In this document: in pieces, positions 9,355 to 18,369 of the stretch | Position numbering within the stretch: position 1 is the stretch's first letter | Layout: each line of letters begins with the position of its first letter | Assembly (NCBI GenBank): GCA_963840245.1 | Contig: CAWIYI010000015.1 | Span: 1 to 64,000, forward strand | Source: Bog-473 sp963840245 | GTDB lineage: Bacteria > Actinomycetota > Acidimicrobiia > Acidimicrobiales > RAAP-2 | Length of the DNA stretch: 64,000 nt | Reading direction: 5' to 3' | Made by a program: the position numbers and the translations under genes | Notes under the pieces: model-generated | Told to the model about the DNA's origin: nothing | Database searches by the model: none | What the model saw: only the letters and a program-made list of their open reading frames with translations

Positions 9355-10128
9355 TTGCGCCTGGAGCGCACGCGACCGTCCACGCCGGGCGGTGACGTGG
9401 ACGCCGAGCGCCGGCTCGCCCGCGACGTCGCCGGCAGGATCACCCCTCCTGGTGGCTCGCCGGTGCTCGCCCTGCGCACCCGGGCGATCGATGCCGAGGT
9501 GGCCCGCGCCCTCGGCCGCGGCACCGGGCAGATCATCCTGCTCGGTGCCGGCTACGACGGCCGGCCGTTCCGCTTCGGCGGTGGCGCCGTGCGCTGGTTC
9601 GAGGTCGACCGGCCCGCCGTGCTGGCCGACAAGCGCCGCCGGGTCGACGCGTTGGGCCTCGCCGCCACCGGGACCGTCGCCGTCGGCCTCGACCTCGCGA
9701 AGGACGACCTGGACGCCGCACTCGACGCCGCGGGACACGACGCCGCTGCGCCCTCGCTGTTCGTCTGCGAGGGGCTGCTCGACTCCCTGACCCTCGAGGC
9801 GGCGGCGTCCCTGTGCGCGACCCTGCGCGCCCGGGCGGCCGCAGGCAGCGTCCTGACGGCGACCTTCACGGTGTTGCCCGAGCCCGGCGGGCCGGCGCGG
9901 GCGCTCCGCTCCGCCACCGGGCTCCTGCGCCGCGCCGCCGAGGAGCCCCGGCGCAACGAGTTCCGTCCCGGCGACCCCGAGAAGCTCATGGTGGTGACCG
10001 GGTGGCGGGTCACGCACGCGGAGTCCTCGGCCGAACGCCGGCTCGACCCGGGCGCCCACACGCTCATCCTCGTCTGCGAGCCCGATCCGGCCCGGCCGGG
10101 ACTGTCTGCTCACTCACGGACCGGCTGA
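9355..10128 (+). CDS. LCM-type SAM-dependent methyltransferase
   Basis: A 257-residue enzyme of the leucine carboxyl methyltransferase-like family (PF04072) that is expanded in actinobacteria and mostly of unknown substrate. The SAM-binding strand is QIILLGAGYDGRPFRF, followed by WFEVDRPAVLADKRR, whose acidic residue should bind the SAM ribose, and SLFVCEGLLDSLT. The start is uncertain: the TTG at 9355 is the nearest usual start codon, but in-frame translation resembling the family (SLTARWTAAQRLRLE) extends back to about 9304, so the true start may be a rare codon or lie inside the previous gene. It follows the YbhN-type gene directly and converges on the GT87 gene. Confidence 0.75.
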   Translation: MRLERTRPSTPGGDVDAERRLARDVAGRITPPGGSPVLALRTRAIDAEVARALGRGTGQIILLGAGYDGRPFRFGGGAVRWFEVDRPAVLADKRRRVDALGLAATGTVAVGLDLAKDDLDAALDAAGHDAAAPSLFVCEGLLDSLTLEAAASLCATLRARAAAGSVLTATFTVLPEPGGPARALRSATGLLRRAAEEPRRNEFRPGDPEKLMVVTGWRVTHAESSAERRLDPGAHTLILVCEPDPARPGLSAHSRTG

Positions 10129-10136
10129 CCGGGGCC

Positions 10137-11288
10137 CTATGACCCCGCGCCGGTCGGCGCCATGGCACGGCGACCGAGACGGAGCGGCCGCACCAGGGTG
10201 GACCGGCCCACCCGGAGCGCGGCCCCCACGAGCAGCACGATGAAGACGAGCACGTAGGCGTCGCCCACGGGGGTGAGCCAGCCCCGGCCGGCGAAGCGGA
10301 CCTCCGGCCCGTGCGGGACCCACCAGTAGGGGGCCGCCCACAGGAGCACCGAGACCGCCAGCGCATACCACTCGCCGTAGCGGGGTCGGTCCTCGGCCAG
10401 CGCCAGCCAGGCCACCAGCAGCACCATCCAGATGAAGTGGTGCGACCACGAGACCGGGCTGGCCAGCGACTCCGTGGCCTCGACCACCAGCAGGCCGAGG
10501 ACGGGCGAGGACCGGCGGTAGGCGCCGGCGGCGATCAGGAGGCCCAGCACGCCGACCGACACCACGATCACGAAGGTGGTCGGCGTGGCCACCGTCCGCC
10601 CCAGCAGGCGCTCGGCCGCCCCGAGGACGCCCTGGTTGCCGATCCACGAGAGCATCCCCGCCCGCTGCGGGTCGCGGATGTAGTGGGTCCAGTACGACCA
10701 CGAGGTGGAGGTGTTGACCGCGGCGGCGAAGACAGCGGCGGCCACGAAGGCCCCGCCGGCCCGGAGCCCGGCCCGGCCCTGGCGGGTCAGGAACAGGTAC
10801 GGGATCAAGATGATCGGCGTCACCTTGATGGCCGCCGCCAGCCCGACCAGGACGCCCCGCGGCAGGGGCAGGTCCATCGTCAGGTCGGCCACGATCATGA
10901 GGGCCAGGATGATGTTGACCTGGCCGAGCAGGAAGGTCTGGCGCACCGGGTCGAACAGCACCACCGGCAGCACGAGGGCGAGTCCCCACCACAGGGTGGT
11001 CCGCTTCTCGAGCGTGGCGCACACGGCGCGCAGGCTGACGACGATCAGGGCGAACAGCGCGGCGAGGTTCAGCCACGAGAAGGCCACCTCGCAGGCCCGC
11101 AGTGGGAAGTGGGCGAACGGCGCGAAGAGCAGCGCCGAGAACGGCGGGTAGGTGAACCCGAGATGGTCGGTCGGGTAGGTGACCGTGAAGAGGTTGTTCG
11201 ACGTCGCGTGCGCGCCGCCCAACAGGTACGTGCTCAGGTCGAGTTGCTGATGGGACAGGGCCAGCACGGTCGCCCCCGCGAACGCCAC
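10137..11288 (-). CDS. GT87 family polyprenol-phosphate-mannose-dependent mannosyltransferase
   Basis: A 383-residue polytopic membrane glycosyltransferase of the GT87 (DUF2029, PimE-like) family. About nine membrane segments are visible. The first outer loop holds LDLSTYLLGGAHA, with the Asp expected to be catalytic in GT-C enzymes, and FTYPPFSALLFAPFA, a family hallmark. Later marks are LLGQVNIILALMIVADL, LAAAIKVTPIILIPYL and SWSHHFIWMVLLVAW. Such enzymes use polyprenyl-phosphate mannose to build PIMs, LAM or other envelope glycans. The GTG at 11288 leaves a short N-terminus; an extra residue set (GWGWPVLSAA) is readable just upstream without a start, and an ATG at 11370 opens another frame, so a 5' frameshift is possible. 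Confidence 0.82.
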   Translation of the reverse strand: MAFAGATVLALSHQQLDLSTYLLGGAHATSNNLFTVTYPTDHLGFTYPPFSALLFAPFAHFPLRACEVAFSWLNLAALFALIVVSLRAVCATLEKRTTLWWGLALVLPVVLFDPVRQTFLLGQVNIILALMIVADLTMDLPLPRGVLVGLAAAIKVTPIILIPYLFLTRQGRAGLRAGGAFVAAAVFAAAVNTSTSWSYWTHYIRDPQRAGMLSWIGNQGVLGAAERLLGRTVATPTTFVIVVSVGVLGLLIAAGAYRRSSPVLGLLVVEATESLASPVSWSHHFIWMVLLVAWLALAEDRPRYGEWYALAVSVLLWAAPYWWVPHGPEVRFAGRGWLTPVGDAYVLVFIVLLVGAALRVGRSTLVRPLRLGRRAMAPTGAGS

Positions 11289-11427
11289 CGCGGCGGACAG
11301 GACGGGCCAGCCCCACCCGCGGCACGAGGCGAGGGCGCTCCAGACGCAACGCCAACGAGTCTCCGGTCATGGCGCGGTGAGCGACCGGCGGCGCTGGTGC
11401 TGCCCGGCGCCCCGATCGCGGCCCTCC

Positions 11428-13641
11428 CTACGCAGAAGGCTTCGCCTCGTCACCCTCTCCGACACGCAGGTCCGTGTCGAGGCGCCGGCGGGCCCGTTCC
11501 CGCGCCAGCTCCTTCAGCCGTTCCTGGGAGCTCACCCCGTGGCGGTTGGGCACCCGGCGCCAGCGGCGATCCGAGCCGAGCTCCCACGCGTTCGTCTCGT
11601 CGGCGAACACCAGGTCGAGCACCTCGAAGAGCCGGGACTGCAATTCGGGGTCGTGCACCGGCACCACGACCTCGATGCGGCGATCGAGGTTGCGCCCCAT
11701 CAGGTCCGCCGAACCGATGAAGATCTTGAGGGGCAGGCCGGGTCCGGCCGCCGGGTCGGCGGGGGTGCCGCCGAAGCGGTAGATCCGCGAATGCTCGAGG
11801 AAGCTGCCCACGATCGAACGGACGCGGATGCGCTCGGACAGCTCGGGGATGCCGGGCCGCAACCGGCACAGGCCGCGCACGGCGAGGTCGATCTCGACCC
11901 CGGCGCCCGAGGCGCGGTAGAGCGCGTCGATCATTGCGGCGTCGGTCAGGCCGTTGAGCTTGAACACGATGCGCCCGGCCGGTCCCGCCGCCGCCTGCTC
12001 CTCGATCATGGCCATGATGCGCTTGCGCACCGTCACCGGTGACACGAGGATCTGGCGGTAGTCGGCGTGCCGGGAGAAGCCGGTGAGGTAGTTGAAGAGC
12101 TCGCCCACGTCGGCGCCGATCTCGGGGTCCGACGTCAGCAGCCCGATGTCCTCGTAGATGCGCGCCGTCTTGGAGTTGTAGTTGCCCGTGCCGACGTGGC
12201 AGTAGTGGCGGACCTCGTCCTCTTCGCGGCGCAGCACCAGCGCCGTCTTGGAGTGCGTCTTGAGGCCGACGATGCCGTAGACCACGTGCACGCCCACCTC
12301 TTCGAGCGCGCGGGCCCATCCGATGTTGGCCTCCTCGTCGAAGCGGGCCTTGAGCTCGACGATGGCGGCCACCTGCTTGCCGTTCTCGGCGGCCCGGATC
12401 AACGCGGCCACGATCGGGCTGTCGCCCCCGGTGCGATAGAGCGTCTGCTTGATCCCGAGCACCGCGGGGTCCTCGGCCGCCTGCGCGACGAAGGCCTCCA
12501 CGGAGGTGGCGAACGAGTCGTAGGGGTGGTGGACCAGCACGTCGCGCTCGCGCAGCATGGCGAACAATTCGGCGGGGTCGCCCGCCACGGTGGCCAGCCC
12601 GGGCGGGGTCATCGGGGTCCACATCTCGCCGTGGAGGTCGGGGCGGTCCAGGGCGTAGACACCCCACAGCCCGCTCAGGTCGATCGGGGCCGAGACCCGG
12701 AAGACGCCGTCGGCTCCGACCTCGAGCTCGGACGCCAGCAGGTCGACCAGGTCCTGGCCCGTGTCGGCCTCGACCTCGAGCCGGAGGGCCTTGCCGAAGC
12801 GGCGGCGGCGCAGCTCCATCTCGATGGCGACGAGCAGGTCGTCCGCCTCGTCCTCCTCGAGGGCGAGGTCGGCGTTGCGGGTGACCCGGAAGGCGTGGTG
12901 GTGGCCGATCGTCATGCCGGGGAACAGCGAGTCGAGGTGGGCGGAGATCACCTGCTCGAGCGGCACGAAGCGCTCGCCGTCGGGCATGACCACGAAGCGC
13001 GGCAACGCCGGCGGCACCTTGACCCGGGCGATGCGCCCCTCCCCCGAGACGGGGTCCTCCACCTCGACCACCAGGTTCAGCGAGAGGTTCGAGATGTACG
13101 GGAACGGGTGGCCGGGGTCGACCGCCAGCGGCGTGAGCACCGGGTAGATCTGGCGTTGGAAGACCTCGACCAGGTGCCGACGATCCTCGTCGTCGAGGGA
13201 GGACCAGCTGGCGAAGCGGACGCCGGCGCTGGCCAGGCCCGGCACGATCAGGTCCAAGAAGATGTGGTCCTGGCGCCGCACCAGTTCCTCGACCCGGGCC
13301 CGGATCATGGTCAGCTGCTCGCCGGGCCGCAGCCCGTCGACGGAGCGGGTGCGCACGCCGGCCGCCACCTGATCCTCGAGGGCGGCGACGCGTATTTGGT
13401 AGAACTCGTCGAGGAGCTCGGAGAAGATGGCGAGGAACTTCGCGCGCTCCAGCAACGGGACGCCGTCGTCCTCGGCCAGGTCGAGGAGGCGGGCGCCGAA
13501 ATCGAGACGGGACTGCTCCCGGTTGGTGAAACGCTGGTACCCGAACGCCTCGATCTGCTGGTAGGTCGGCGGGGTGGTGCGTTCGACCTCCGCCCCGATC
13601 CTCTCCGGTGCCGGCGGCGCCGGTGGTCCGGCGGCCTGCAT
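11428..13641 (-). CDS. ppk1: Polyphosphate kinase 1
   Basis: A 737-residue PPK1, which moves the gamma-phosphate of ATP onto inorganic polyphosphate. Domain order is N (about 35-145), head (about 146-350), then two catalytic PLD-like domains. The autophosphorylated His lies in LKTHSKTAL and the second catalytic His in FLEHSRIYRF; LDLAVRGLCRLRPGIP and IFIGSADLMGRNLDRRIE are intact. The N domain is unusual: the helix usually read as SNLDEF is SELLDEFYQIRV, so the Asn that contacts adenine in E. coli PPK is Leu. A GGAGG abuts the ATG at 13641 with no spacer, and another frame opens at an ATG at 13701 (MTQTQPQRQPPAQPESQ), so the true N-terminus may be longer and frameshifted. Confidence 0.95.
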   Translation of the reverse strand: MQAAGPPAPPAPERIGAEVERTTPPTYQQIEAFGYQRFTNREQSRLDFGARLLDLAEDDGVPLLERAKFLAIFSELLDEFYQIRVAALEDQVAAGVRTRSVDGLRPGEQLTMIRARVEELVRRQDHIFLDLIVPGLASAGVRFASWSSLDDEDRRHLVEVFQRQIYPVLTPLAVDPGHPFPYISNLSLNLVVEVEDPVSGEGRIARVKVPPALPRFVVMPDGERFVPLEQVISAHLDSLFPGMTIGHHHAFRVTRNADLALEEDEADDLLVAIEMELRRRRFGKALRLEVEADTGQDLVDLLASELEVGADGVFRVSAPIDLSGLWGVYALDRPDLHGEMWTPMTPPGLATVAGDPAELFAMLRERDVLVHHPYDSFATSVEAFVAQAAEDPAVLGIKQTLYRTGGDSPIVAALIRAAENGKQVAAIVELKARFDEEANIGWARALEEVGVHVVYGIVGLKTHSKTALVLRREEDEVRHYCHVGTGNYNSKTARIYEDIGLLTSDPEIGADVGELFNYLTGFSRHADYRQILVSPVTVRKRIMAMIEEQAAAGPAGRIVFKLNGLTDAAMIDALYRASGAGVEIDLAVRGLCRLRPGIPELSERIRVRSIVGSFLEHSRIYRFGGTPADPAAGPGLPLKIFIGSADLMGRNLDRRIEVVVPVHDPELQSRLFEVLDLVFADETNAWELGSDRRWRRVPNRHGVSSQERLKELARERARRRLDTDLRVGEGDEAKPSA

Positions 13642-13778
13642 CCTCCGTGACCTGGGATTCGGGCTGCGCCGGGGGTTGGCGCTGGGGTTGGGTCTGGGTC
13701 ATGGGTGGAGGTCCGACGCCGTGCGTGCGAAGCGGGATGTCACCCTCGATCCTATCCCCCACCACTACGATTCGCCCG

Positions 13779-15157
13779 GTGCCGTCCACCGTCCGCCGCA
13801 CGCCGTTCCCGCGCTACGTCTTCGGCCCCAAGCCCAAGCGCCGGACCGAGTTGGGGTTGCTCGTCTTCGGCTCGCTGCTGATCGTCGCGCTGTACGTGAT
13901 CGCCGTCCTCGGGCAGAAGTCCAAGATCCCGGACAACATCGGCGTGTTCCTCGGCGTCGTGCTCGGACTGGCGCTCCTGGCCCACATGGCCAACCGCTGG
14001 CTGGCTCCGAACGCCAATGCCGTGATCCTCCCCTTGGCCGTCCTGCTGAACGGGATCGGCTATGTCGTCATCGCCCGCTGGGACCCGGGCCAGGCGCAGG
14101 GTCAGGCGGCCTGGGCCGGGCTGGGCATCCTGCTCTACGTCCTCACTCTGCTCGTGGTCCGGTACTCGCGCGACCTGGAGCGCTACCGCTATCTGCTGTT
14201 GCTCGTGGCCGGTCTCTTCCTCGTCGCCCCCCTCTTCTTCTCGCCCATCGGGGGCGCGCGCCTGTGGGTGCACTACGGCAACCTCTCGTTCCAGCCGATC
14301 GAGTTCTCCAAGATCCTCCTGTGCATCTACTTCGCCTCGTACTTCGCGGAGAACAAGGAGATGCTCACCATCCCGACGGCCCAGCTCGGGAACCGCCTCT
14401 TCCTCGATCCGCGACCCCTCATCCCGATCCTGGTGGCCTGGGGCGCCGCCATGGCCATCATCGGGCTGGAGGACGACATCGGCTTCGCCGCTCTGCTCTT
14501 CGTCCTCTTCATCGGCCTGCTCTGGGTGGCCACCGGCCGCTTCGGCTACCTGGTACTCGGGCTCATCCTCTTCGGCGTGGGCGCCTACATCGCGGCGCGC
14601 TACTTCGGCCAGGTGCACCTGCGGGTGGCCCAGTGGCAGAACCCCTGGCCGAGCACGGCCAAACCGGGTCTCACACAGATAGCGCGGCGCAGTACAGCCT
14701 GGGCACCGGAGGAGTCGGCGGGACCGGCCTCGGCTTCGACCACTACGCGGGGTTCATCCCCGAGTTGACGAGCGACATGATCTTCGCCGCCATCGGCACC
14801 GAGATGGGCCTCGTCGGCTGCGCCGCCGTCGTCATGGCCTTCATCCTGTTGGTGGGCTCCGGCTTCCGGGTGGCCCAGACGGCGCGCACGGACTTCTCGC
14901 GCCTCATGGCGACGGGGCTGACGCTCATCCTGGGCTTCCAGGCCTTCTTCATCATGGCGGGGGTCGTGCGGCTGCTGCCCTTCACCGGCGTCACGCTCCC
15001 GTTCGTCGCCTACGGCGGGTCGTCGCTCCTGGCGAACTACGTCCTCATCGCACTGATGCTTCGCATCTCCGACGAGGGTGCGATGGCCCAGGCCGCCATG
15101 CTGGCCGCTGGCGCGGCCGCCGCGCCGGGTGAGCGGCCGATGGTCCCGGCGGGCTGA
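13779..15157 (+). CDS. SEDS-family peptidoglycan polymerase, FtsW/RodA/SpoVE type (one frameshift)
   Basis: Polytopic cell-wall glycosyltransferase of the SEDS family, about 459 residues when restored. A GTG start is followed by a basic N-terminus, about ten membrane segments, and family marks NLSFQPIEFSKILLCIY, LEDDIGFAALLFVLFIGLLW and, after the break, YSLGTGGVGGTGLGF, AAIGTEMGLVGC and FVAYGGSSLLANYVLIALML. The frame shifts near 14650-14700, between RVAQWQNPWPS and SAAQYSLGTGG, inside the large extracytoplasmic loop. A second, intact SEDS gene lies at 17.2-18.3 kb. No class B PBP partner adjoins either one. It is transcribed away from ppk1 across a 137-base gap. Confidence 0.88.
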
Positions 15158-15175
15158 CCCGGTTCCTCCGGGACC

Positions 15176-15385
15176 TCAGTTCTTCAACGGGAGCGCGCCG
15201 CCCTCGGCGGCCTCCCGCTCTGCCTTGTCAGGGATGCCGCGGACGAGCCCGATCATCATGACGGCGATGGCGGCGCCGGCGATCGGCCCCACGATGTAGA
15301 TCCACCAGCCCGTGAAGTCGAGGGACACGATGTCGGGGCCCGGGTTCATGGAGGCGCCGCTGATCGGGCTGGCGAAGAGGTTCCG
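15176..15385 (-). pseudogene. Aquaporin/MIP-family C-terminal remnant
   Basis: About 70 codons with a clear MIP-family end: SPISGASMNPGPDIVSLDF followed by GWWIYIVGPIAGAAIAVMMI and a charged tail. The SMNPG is the second NPA box, here with Ala lost and the usual NPAR Arg missing. Everything before this box (the first NPA box and four or more membrane helices) is absent; the frame runs straight into the end of the MhuD-like gene. This is a truncated remnant or an assembly junction. It has no start codon of its own that would give a membrane channel. Confidence 0.75.
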
Positions 15386-15390
15386 CCGGC

Positions 15391-15741
15391 CTACGAGGGA
15401 TCGGCTCCGCTCGAACCGCCCGCCACCTCGTAGGACCACAGCTCGGAGGAAACGGAGACGGGGCCGCCGTGCGGGGAGGGCCGGTCGGCGCCGGCGTGGC
15501 CGTGGGCGAAGGCCGGTGAGGACACCCAGCTCTGGAAGGACTCCTCGTCGCGCCAGCGGGTGACGACGAGCCATTGCCGCCGCTCGTCGGTGGGACGGAG
15601 GAGCTCGAAGCCCTCGAAGCCCTCCTGGTTGTCGACGGCACCAGCCCGCGCCGCGAAGCGGCGGGCCAGCTCGTCGCCGGAGCCCTCGGGCACGGTGATG
15701 GCGTTGATCTTGATCACGGTCGGTCTTTCACCAGCAGTCAT
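15391..15741 (-). CDS. MhuD-like haem-degrading monooxygenase (ABM superfamily)
   Basis: A 116-residue dimeric alpha/beta-barrel protein of the antibiotic biosynthesis monooxygenase superfamily. The pattern closely follows mycobacterial MhuD: VIKINAITVPEGSGDELARR (with the Asn that contacts haem-bound oxygen), a Gly-Phe-x-Gly-Phe stretch, WLVVTRWRDEESFQSW (with the Trp) and FAHGHAG, where His residues lie at the haem-ligand position. MhuD opens haem to mycobilin and releases iron without heme oxygenase. The start is either the ATG at 15741 or the GTG at 15717, which would give the shorter N-terminus usual in the family. The C-terminus runs against the aquaporin remnant. Function is inferred from motif agreement. 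Confidence 0.8.
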   Translation of the reverse strand: MTAGERPTVIKINAITVPEGSGDELARRFAARAGAVDNQEGFEGFELLRPTDERRQWLVVTRWRDEESFQSWVSSPAFAHGHAGADRPSPHGGPVSVSSELWSYEVAGGSSGADPS

Positions 15742-15809
15742 GGCACCTCACCAGGGTCGGGATCTCGCATTGATCCTCTCAGGTCCTTCAGACCGCACGC
15801 ATCTCAGCA

Positions 15810-16618
15810 TTATGAGGAAGTGTTCCCACGCGCAGCCACGCTGCCATCTGGTTGGGCGGGTCGCAGGCGTAAGTGCATGAAGAAGGGGCCACTCATCAGT
15901 TCCTGGAACGCTCTCGGATCTCGCATCTCGAGCTCCGTACTCGGCCTGGCCTCGACCAGGCGGTCGATGAGGAATCCCGCCTTGCTGAAGGCGTCGGTGG
16001 CCGCGCCAAGGGGCGGCGCCAGAAGGTGACCGTGTGCGGCTCGACCCACACCTCCGAAACCTGAAGGAAGGCGAAGTAGTCCTCAGGGCAATGGTTCCTC
16101 CAGTCCCACGCCGGATGATGTATCGACATCACCACCGAGCCGGTGGGTCGGAGCACCCTGTGAAGCTCTCGCAGCGGCGCGAGCCAGTCGCGCAGGTAGT
16201 GGAACACGAGGGACGCCACCACCAGGTCCACGCTCGCGTCTTCAAGAAACGTCAGCGGCTCAGCCAGATCGTGGTGATGCAGTTCCGCGCGATCGCCGAC
16301 CCGTGAGCGGGCGATCTCGAGCATGGCGGCGCTCACATCGCAGGCCACCACTGCCGCGCCGCGGTCAACGAGCCACTCAGTCAGCGGCCCTGTGCCGCAG
16401 CCGACCTCCAAAACCCGCTTTCCGGAGATGTCGCCCAGCAACGCGATCGTCGCCGGGCGTTCGTAGTACCTGTTGGCGCCGCTGCCGGCATTGTGACAGT
16501 CGTACTCGACGGCCATCGCGTCATATTCCGACGCAGTACGCGCCGAGTCCGGGTTCGTCACCTCCGACAGGGTAACCAGCGGCATCTGAGGGTCGAGCCG
16601 TCTGGACTCCGCTCCCAC
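15810..16618 (-). CDS. Class I SAM-dependent methyltransferase (one frameshift)
   Basis: Methyltransferase of the Methyltransf_11/25 type, about 269 residues when restored. Motif I is VLEVGCGTGPLTEWL, followed by AVVACDVSAAMLEIA, VDLVVASLVFHYL and LRPTGSVVMSIHHPAWDW. The frame breaks near 16010-16025 after VTFWRRPL; the neighbouring frame continues as GAATDAFSKAGFLIDRLVEA and FQELMSGPFFMHLRLRP to the stop at 15810. That C-terminal part matches small-molecule methyltransferases of this group. The start may be the GTG at 16618 or the ATG at 16585. Base composition is lower in GC than the neighbouring core genes, so it may be a later arrival. Substrate unknown. Confidence 0.8.
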
Positions 16619-16684
16619 CGTCCCGTCAAGGTTCGGGCCGAACTCTGACCAGATCGGATCCGATCGTGGCGGGAGCCTGTCTTG

Positions 16685-17191
16685 TTAAGGGGTGCCGTCC
16701 CTGATCGGCACGACGTCGCCGGCCTCCTCGAGAAGTCGTTCGTCGACGAGGATCGGCGCGGGCACCGGCATGCGCAGCGCGAGCACGAGGCCGTCGGAGG
16801 GCCGGCAGTCGACCCGGGCGCGGCCGTCCGTCGTCATGAGGTCCAGCTCGGCCAGGAGATTCCCCTCGTCGCGTCCGACCAGCCGCACGGCGATGACGTC
16901 GATGCGCACCAGCTGCAGCACCTGCATGAAGAGCTCGTGGGTCATGGGCCGCCGTGAGTCCATGCGGCGCAGGGCCTGGGCCATGGCGGTGCCCTCGGGC
17001 AGCCCGACCGGGAAGACGAGTGCGCGCATCGGGGGCTCCGACTCGACCAGGGTGACGGACGGGTACTGCGAGGGCAGATCGAGGGAGACGTCGTCGACGT
17101 CCATCACCCGGAAGGCCGGGGCCGGGGCCGGGGCCGGTGCCGCCGCCTCGGGCACGGAGGCCTCCTCCACCTCCGGCCGCACGTCGGTCAT
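16685..17191 (-). CDS. Bifunctional nuclease (BFN/DUF151) domain protein
   Basis: A 168-residue protein with a DUF151 domain (residues about 50-160) after a Pro/Ala-rich leader (a run of AP repeats at 17-26). Core marks are ALVFPVGLPEGTAMAQAL, RPMTHELFMQVLQLVRI and CRPSDGLVLALRMPVPAPI, the last being the family signature with SDALALA-type spacing. DUF151 proteins of plants have RNase and DNase activity; in bacteria the role is poorly defined. The ATG overlaps the rodA stop by four bases (ATGA), so it is translationally coupled to a cell-wall gene, an association with no clear explanation. Confidence 0.88.
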   Translation of the reverse strand: MTDVRPEVEEASVPEAAAPAPAPAPAFRVMDVDDVSLDLPSQYPSVTLVESEPPMRALVFPVGLPEGTAMAQALRRMDSRRPMTHELFMQVLQLVRIDVIAVRLVGRDEGNLLAELDLMTTDGRARVDCRPSDGLVLALRMPVPAPILVDERLLEEAGDVVPIRDGTP

Positions 17192-18339
17192 CGGAACTTC
17201 CGCCGGGCGCCGACGCTGAGGGCCAGACCGACCGCGCTGAAGAAAACGAGGACGGCCGTTCCCCCGTAACTGACGAACGGGAGCGGAATCCCGGTGATGG
17301 GCATGATGCCCATCGTCATACCCGCATTCTGAAAGACGCTGAAGGCGACGAACGCGAAGAGGCCGCTGCAGATCAGGCGCCCGAAGATGTCCCGGGACAC
17401 CACCGCGGCGTGCAGCACCCTCCAGGCGATCACACCGAGCAGCGCCAGCAGCCCGACGGATCCGACAAAGCCCAGCTGCTCGGCCACGGCGGTGAAGATG
17501 AAGTCGGTCTGTTGCTCGGGCACGTAGCCGAGATTCGTCGCCACCCCGTGCCCGATGCCCGACCCGAGGAGACCGCCCGACCCGATGGCGTTCTTGGCCT
17601 GTTGCGTGTTGTAGATCGCCGACTGCACGTACGGATTGGTGCTGTGCGAGCTGGGGTTCAAGAACGTGGTCAGGCGGGCGATCTGATAGTGGTGCAGCAG
17701 GCCGCCCTCGACCGCGACCAGGGCCACCAGCACGGTGCCCACCAGCAGCATCACCAAGATCCTGATCGGGATGCCGGCCACGGCCAGCATGACCAGCAGC
17801 ACGATCACCATGATCATCGCCGTCCCGAGGTCCGGTTGCAGGAGCACCAGCACGATCGGGATGCCGGCCATGATCAGCAACCGGAAGACGTCGCGCCACG
17901 CCAGGCCTTCCTCTTCACGGCGCGCGCAGTACGACGCCACCGCCAGAATCAGGGCGAGCACCGCGAACTCCGAGGGTTGGAGCTGCAGGGGGCCCAGGCT
18001 GAACCAACGCGCCGCACCCTGGGCGCTGCTCCCGACCACGAACACGCCGAGCAGCGAGAGCACGATCAGCCAGTACAGGATCGTCGCCACCGTTTCGAGC
18101 CGCCGGTAGTCGATCAGGGCCACCACGACCATGGTGATGACGCCGAGGATGACGAAGAGGCCCTGCTTCTTCAGGAAGGTCTTGGGATCGTCACCCTGGG
18201 CCAGCAACGAGCCGCGGGTGGCCGTGTAGACCATGACCACACCGAGGATCGACACCAGCATGGTGGCGATGAGCAAGATGAGGTCGAACGGGGGCACGTT
18301 GCGGCGGGCGGCAACGTGTGTTCGGGCGAGAGTGGTCAT
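17188..18339 (-). CDS. rodA: Rod-shape SEDS peptidoglycan polymerase
   Basis: An intact 383-residue SEDS protein with about ten membrane segments. Marks include LQLQPSEFAVLALILAVASY, VLLQPDLGTAMIMVIVLLVM (with the conserved Asp of this family loop), SGGLLGSGIGHGVATNLGY, PEQQTDFIFTAVAEQLGFVG and PLPFVSYGGTAVLVFFSAVGLALSV. The pattern is RodA rather than FtsW. The start is the ATG at 18339; a divergent promoter region of 30 bases separates it from mscS. It couples to the DUF151 gene. No PBP2 gene is adjacent. Confidence 0.92.
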   Translation of the reverse strand: MTTLARTHVAARRNVPPFDLILLIATMLVSILGVVMVYTATRGSLLAQGDDPKTFLKKQGLFVILGVITMVVVALIDYRRLETVATILYWLIVLSLLGVFVVGSSAQGAARWFSLGPLQLQPSEFAVLALILAVASYCARREEEGLAWRDVFRLLIMAGIPIVLVLLQPDLGTAMIMVIVLLVMLAVAGIPIRILVMLLVGTVLVALVAVEGGLLHHYQIARLTTFLNPSSHSTNPYVQSAIYNTQQAKNAIGSGGLLGSGIGHGVATNLGYVPEQQTDFIFTAVAEQLGFVGSVGLLALLGVIAWRVLHAAVVSRDIFGRLICSGLFAFVAFSVFQNAGMTMGIMPITGIPLPFVSYGGTAVLVFFSAVGLALSVGARRKFR

Positions 18340-18369
18340 AACGTCGGATTCAGGGAGAGAATACCGGCC
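18340..18369. promoter_or_regulatory. Divergent rodA/mscS promoter region
   Basis: Only 30 bases separate the ATG of rodA from the GTG of mscS. On the minus strand TATTCT (complement of 18358-18363) could be a -10 element placing the rodA transcript start about 10 bases before its ATG. The opposing mscS promoter would have to overlap or lie inside rodA. Assigned from spacing and hexamer only. Confidence 0.4.

Noticed and set aside
17137..18360. Plus-strand frame antisense to rodA leading into mscS
   Set aside because: Translation is Asp/His/Gln-rich noise with no domain; only the part after 18370 resembles a protein.
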